Position numbers and translations under genes: made by a program | Notes under the pieces: generated by a model | The model's input: the letters and a program-made list of their open reading frames with translations, nothing else | What the model was told of the DNA's origin: nothing | Databases searched by the model: none | NCBI GenBank assembly: GCA_937975715.1 | Contig: CALJUA010000050.1 | Location: forward strand, 1 to 34,833 | DNA length: 34,833 nucleotides | Origin: an uncultured Candidatus Planktophila sp. | GTDB lineage: Bacteria > Actinomycetota > Actinomycetes > Nanopelagicales > Nanopelagicaceae | Direction of reading: 5' to 3' | Shown here: in pieces, positions 32,331-34,833 of the stretch | Layout of the letters: each line of letters starts with the position of its first letter | Position numbering within the stretch: position 1 is the first letter of the stretch

Positions 32331-33626
32331 ATGTCAGTAGAACAAAACGGAGTATCACGTCGTACCCTCATTAAGGGTGCAGCGTTGGGTGGTATCGGAA
32401 TCGCTGGAGGCGCAACAGTGCTTTCATCATGTGGTTCAAAGGCATCAGGCCCAATGTCTTTCGGCGCGCGTACAGTTGACGAATCTCCAACAAAGCAGCT
32501 CAAGGGTCTTGTAGCTGCATACGAGAAGAAGTCAGGCAACAAGGTCACATACAACGCAACAGAATCAAACGCATTCCAGAACAACCTCTCACAGTACCTT
32601 CAGGGAACTCCTGATGATGCTTTCCAGTGGATGGCTGGCTTCCGTATGCAGTTCTTCGCAGAGCAGGGACTTCTTGAAGATATCTCAGATGTCTGGAAGG
32701 ACCTCGAAGGTCAGTACGACAATTCATACAAGATCGCTTCAACAGGTCTTGATGGAAAGCAGTACTTCGTTCCACAGTCTTGGTACCCATGGGGTCTTCA
32801 CTACCGCAAGTCAATGGTGAAGGAACTCGGTCTTGATCCAGAGAACATCGCAACATTCGATGACATGATCAAGATGTTCGATGCGATGAAGAAGAAGGGT
32901 CTTGTTGGATTTGCAGCTGGCGATAAGGGCGGCTGGGAAGCAATGGGAACATTCGACATCATCAACGCACGTCTGAACGGTTACCAGTTCCACGTTGACC
33001 TGCTTGCTGGTCGCGAAAAGTGGACAGATCAGCGCGTTATCGACGTCTTCAAGCAGTGGGAACTCCTACTTCCATACACAAATAAGAACGTTCTTGACCT
33101 CGAGTGGGATGGCGCAATGCAGCTTCTCCTACAGAAGAAGGCTGGATCAACTCTTATGGGTTCATGGTTCGGTGGAAACTTCAAGGAGAAGTCACAGGAA
33201 GATTACGACGATCTATGGATCGTTCCATTCCCAGAAATCAATCCAGAGCACGGCGTTGACACAATCGACGCACCAATCGATGGTTTCTGCGTAGCTGCTA
33301 ACGGTGCAAACACAGCTGTTGGTAAGGACTTCATCAAGTTCGCTGGTGACAAGGAAGGTATGCAGGCAATGCTTGATACCGGTGTCCCAATGACATCTGC
33401 TAACAAGAACCAGGACACATCAACATACGATGCGTTCCAGAAGCAGCAGTTGAACGTTATGAGCCAGGCTAAGTACATCACTCAGTTCTTGGATCGTGAC
33501 ACACGTCCAGACTTCGCTGGTCCAGTTGTTGGTCCTGCAATTCAGTCTTGGTACAAGAACCCTAAGGATGTCAACAAGATTGTTGATTCTCTTCAGGCAC
33601 AATGGGAAGCACTTCCAGCTCTCTAA
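32331..33626 (+). CDS. Sugar-type ABC solute-binding lipoprotein (family 1), Tat-type signal
   Basis: This 431-residue protein begins with a twin-arginine motif SRRTLIKG (9-16), a hydrophobic stretch and lipobox LSSC (Cys34), so it is predicted to be a Tat-exported lipoprotein. The mature part fits the SBP_bac_1 family (FDDMIKMFDAMKKKG; YDDLWIVPFPEINPEHG; GKDFIKFAGDKEGMQAML). It likely binds a sugar or polyol for the MalF/MalG-like permeases that follow. Codon choice is strongly skewed as for the other binding proteins. AGAGGA lies 5 nt before the ATG. Confidence 0.92.
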   Translation: MSVEQNGVSRRTLIKGAALGGIGIAGGATVLSSCGSKASGPMSFGARTVDESPTKQLKGLVAAYEKKSGNKVTYNATESNAFQNNLSQYLQGTPDDAFQWMAGFRMQFFAEQGLLEDISDVWKDLEGQYDNSYKIASTGLDGKQYFVPQSWYPWGLHYRKSMVKELGLDPENIATFDDMIKMFDAMKKKGLVGFAAGDKGGWEAMGTFDIINARLNGYQFHVDLLAGREKWTDQRVIDVFKQWELLLPYTNKNVLDLEWDGAMQLLLQKKAGSTLMGSWFGGNFKEKSQEDYDDLWIVPFPEINPEHGVDTIDAPIDGFCVAANGANTAVGKDFIKFAGDKEGMQAMLDTGVPMTSANKNQDTSTYDAFQKQQLNVMSQAKYITQFLDRDTRPDFAGPVVGPAIQSWYKNPKDVNKIVDSLQAQWEALPAL

Positions 33627-33666
33627 TTCTTGATTCAATTCTGTTAAACAAATTGATTAATTAGAG
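33621..33666 (+). promoter_or_regulatory. Intercistronic stem-loop between binding protein and permease genes
   Basis: CTCTAATT (33621-33628, covering the stop) pairs with AATTAGAG (33659-33666), with further partial pairing between TTCAATT and AATTGA inside. It is AT-rich and imperfect. Its position parallels the strong hairpin after the BMP gene at 3797-3832. A role in protecting the binding-protein mRNA or reducing read-through is inferred. Confidence 0.4.
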
Positions 33667-33679
33667 ATAAGGTAAAGGT

Positions 33680-34603
33680 ATGAACTCGACGGCGGATAAC
33701 AAGACGAAAACTCAAGTTACCCGCCGTCGAGCCTTTTCCCCGCAAGACCGCCTGACACTAGGCGCATTTATTGGTATCCCAACAGCGCTACACGTACTGC
33801 TTGTATGGATTCCAGCAATTTCAACAATTCTTCTCTCTTTTACATATTGGACAGGTATTCACCTCGACGATATTCGTTGGGCAGGTCTTGCCAACTATCA
33901 CAACATCTTCTTCTCAACTCCAGTCTTCTGGGATGCACTTAAAAATAACGTTGTATGGCTTCTCTGGTTTGGTTTGATTGCAACTCCTCTCGGTGTATTG
34001 CTCGCCTATCAGATTGATCGCCAGATTCGTGGACACGCTTTCTTCCAAACTGCCTATTACATTCCAGTTGTTCTCTCTTTAGCGGTGACCGGAATCATCT
34101 GGAACTTTATGTTGCGCCCTGATGGCTTCATCAACGGAATCCTCGGCAGAGACATCACAAACCCAATTTCATTCTTCGGCGATGATCGCTGGAACCTCTA
34201 TGTGATTCTTACAATGGCATCGTGGCGACATATCGGTTACATCATGTTGCTCTACTTAGCAGGCCTTAAGGCTGTAGATCCAGCTCTCCGTGAAGCTGCA
34301 GCTCTTGATGGCGCAACAGAGTGGGAGACATTTAAGAAGATCATTCTTCCAACAATGCGTCCTGTAAACATCATTGTTCTGGTTATCACCATGATCGAGT
34401 CTCTTCGCGCATTCGACATTGTTTACATTATTTATGGAACATCTGGCGCTCAGGTTCCGATTCTCGGCACCTTGGTCTTCCAGAATATTTCCGGTGAAGG
34501 ACAGTCAATGAAGGGCGCGGCATATGCCACGATCCTCTTTATTCTCTCGATTGGTCCAATCATCGCGTACCTACGACAGAGCTTCAAAGAGGATGTGAAG
34601 TAA
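33680..34603 (+). CDS. Sugar-type ABC permease (MalF/UgpA-like)
   Basis: This 307-residue permease has six hydrophobic helices and the EAA coupling loop EAAALDGATEWETFKKIILPTMRP near residues 211-234. It forms a heterodimeric channel with the next permease. AAGGTAAAGG precedes the ATG. The stop overlaps the next start by 1 nt. The substrate is inferred only as a carbohydrate-like compound. Confidence 0.92.
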   Translation: MNSTADNKTKTQVTRRRAFSPQDRLTLGAFIGIPTALHVLLVWIPAISTILLSFTYWTGIHLDDIRWAGLANYHNIFFSTPVFWDALKNNVVWLLWFGLIATPLGVLLAYQIDRQIRGHAFFQTAYYIPVVLSLAVTGIIWNFMLRPDGFINGILGRDITNPISFFGDDRWNLYVILTMASWRHIGYIMLLYLAGLKAVDPALREAAALDGATEWETFKKIILPTMRPVNIIVLVITMIESLRAFDIVYIIYGTSGAQVPILGTLVFQNISGEGQSMKGAAYATILFILSIGPIIAYLRQSFKEDVK

Positions 34604-34833
34604 TGTCCACTATCGTCGTCAATAAGGAATATCGCGATCGCCAGAAGCGAAAAGATGCAGCGATCTCAATTTTTATCGGAATCTTCGCAATTGCGTGGAT
34701 CTTCCCACTCCTTTGGACTGTCTACTCTTCACTTCGCCCATACATTGATTTGCAGGCAAACGGTGTCTTCTCAGTTCCAGAGACGCTCAACCTCGAGAAT
34801 TACTTCAACGCAATTCGCCGTATGAATTTGCCG
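34603..34833 (+). CDS. Sugar-type ABC permease (MalG/UgpE-like), 5' part
   Basis: The first 77 codons run to the window end. After a charged N-terminus comes a first membrane helix (ISIFIGIFAIAWIFPLLWTVYSSLRP, about residues 21-46), then FSVPETLNLENYFNAI, typical of the MalG-type partner permease. It overlaps the preceding permease by 1 nt (TAATG). The 3' part lies outside. Confidence 0.88.
   Translation, partial: MSTIVVNKEYRDRQKRKDAAISIFIGIFAIAWIFPLLWTVYSSLRPYIDLQANGVFSVPETLNLENYFNAIRRMNLP

Noticed and set aside
1..34833. CRISPR arrays, insertion sequences, phage genes, origins
   Set aside because: No regularly spaced repeats, transposase, integrase or replication-initiator sequences were seen on either strand.

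Overview
The window reads as a chromosome segment of a small-genome free-living actinobacterium. My best guess is a freshwater acI-type lineage ('Ca. Planktophila/Nanopelagicus'-like). This rests on moderate GC, very short intergenic gaps, many 1- or 4-nt gene overlaps, actinobacterial-type ADA, DeoC and P450 sequences, and a dense set of scavenging transporters. The taxonomic call is inference. No phage, transposon, CRISPR array or plasmid genes were seen.

Layout. (1) 1-1663: a minus-strand operon rbsK-yajQ-rarD (rarD cut by the window edge), divergent from a LacI-type regulator with a perfect inverted-repeat operator between them. (2) 1664-9173: lacI, then a BMP-type nucleoside ABC transporter (binding protein, a 14-bp hairpin, double ATPase, two permeases), then a DUF2419/Qng1 queuosine-salvage-type N-glycosylase and a nucleoside deoxyribosyltransferase-family protein. 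(3) 9224-12813: MFS transporter, nucleoside hydrolase, and two tandem uridine phosphorylases. (4) 12810-17041: a second nucleoside hydrolase (minus) divergent from deoC, a full aldehyde dehydrogenase and a half-length ALDH-like protein without catalytic residues. (5) 17051-20672 (minus): cytidine deaminase, adenosine deaminase, a cytochrome P450 and a third nucleoside hydrolase in one operon. (6) 20788-20872: tRNA-Tyr(GUA), followed by housekeeping genes (alpha/beta hydrolase, CoA-binding protein, msrB, FUSC/ArAE-like membrane protein). (7) 23750-29313 (minus): a peptide/nickel-type ABC transporter operon headed by a DUF1684 gene. (8) 29502-32118: a sulfane-sulfur module with a CstR-type repressor, rhodanese lipoprotein and CoA-disulfide-reductase-rhodanese fusion, bracketed by two paralogous Cys-rich microproteins. 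(9) 32331-34833: start of a family-1 sugar-type ABC transporter operon, cut by the window edge.

From about 0.6 to 20.7 kb the genes form one nucleoside-catabolism island. Nucleosides are imported (BMP ABC, perhaps the MFS protein), deaminated (Cdd, Add), and split by hydrolysis (three nucleoside hydrolases) or phosphorolysis (two uridine phosphorylases). Free ribose then enters through ribokinase, and deoxyribose-5-P through DeoC, whose acetaldehyde can be oxidised by the ALDH. Phosphopentomutase is not in the window. The unexpected members are Qng1, the P450 and the half ALDH. They suggest that the island also handles modified nucleosides from RNA turnover, such as queuosine. That is a hypothesis, not something the sequence proves.
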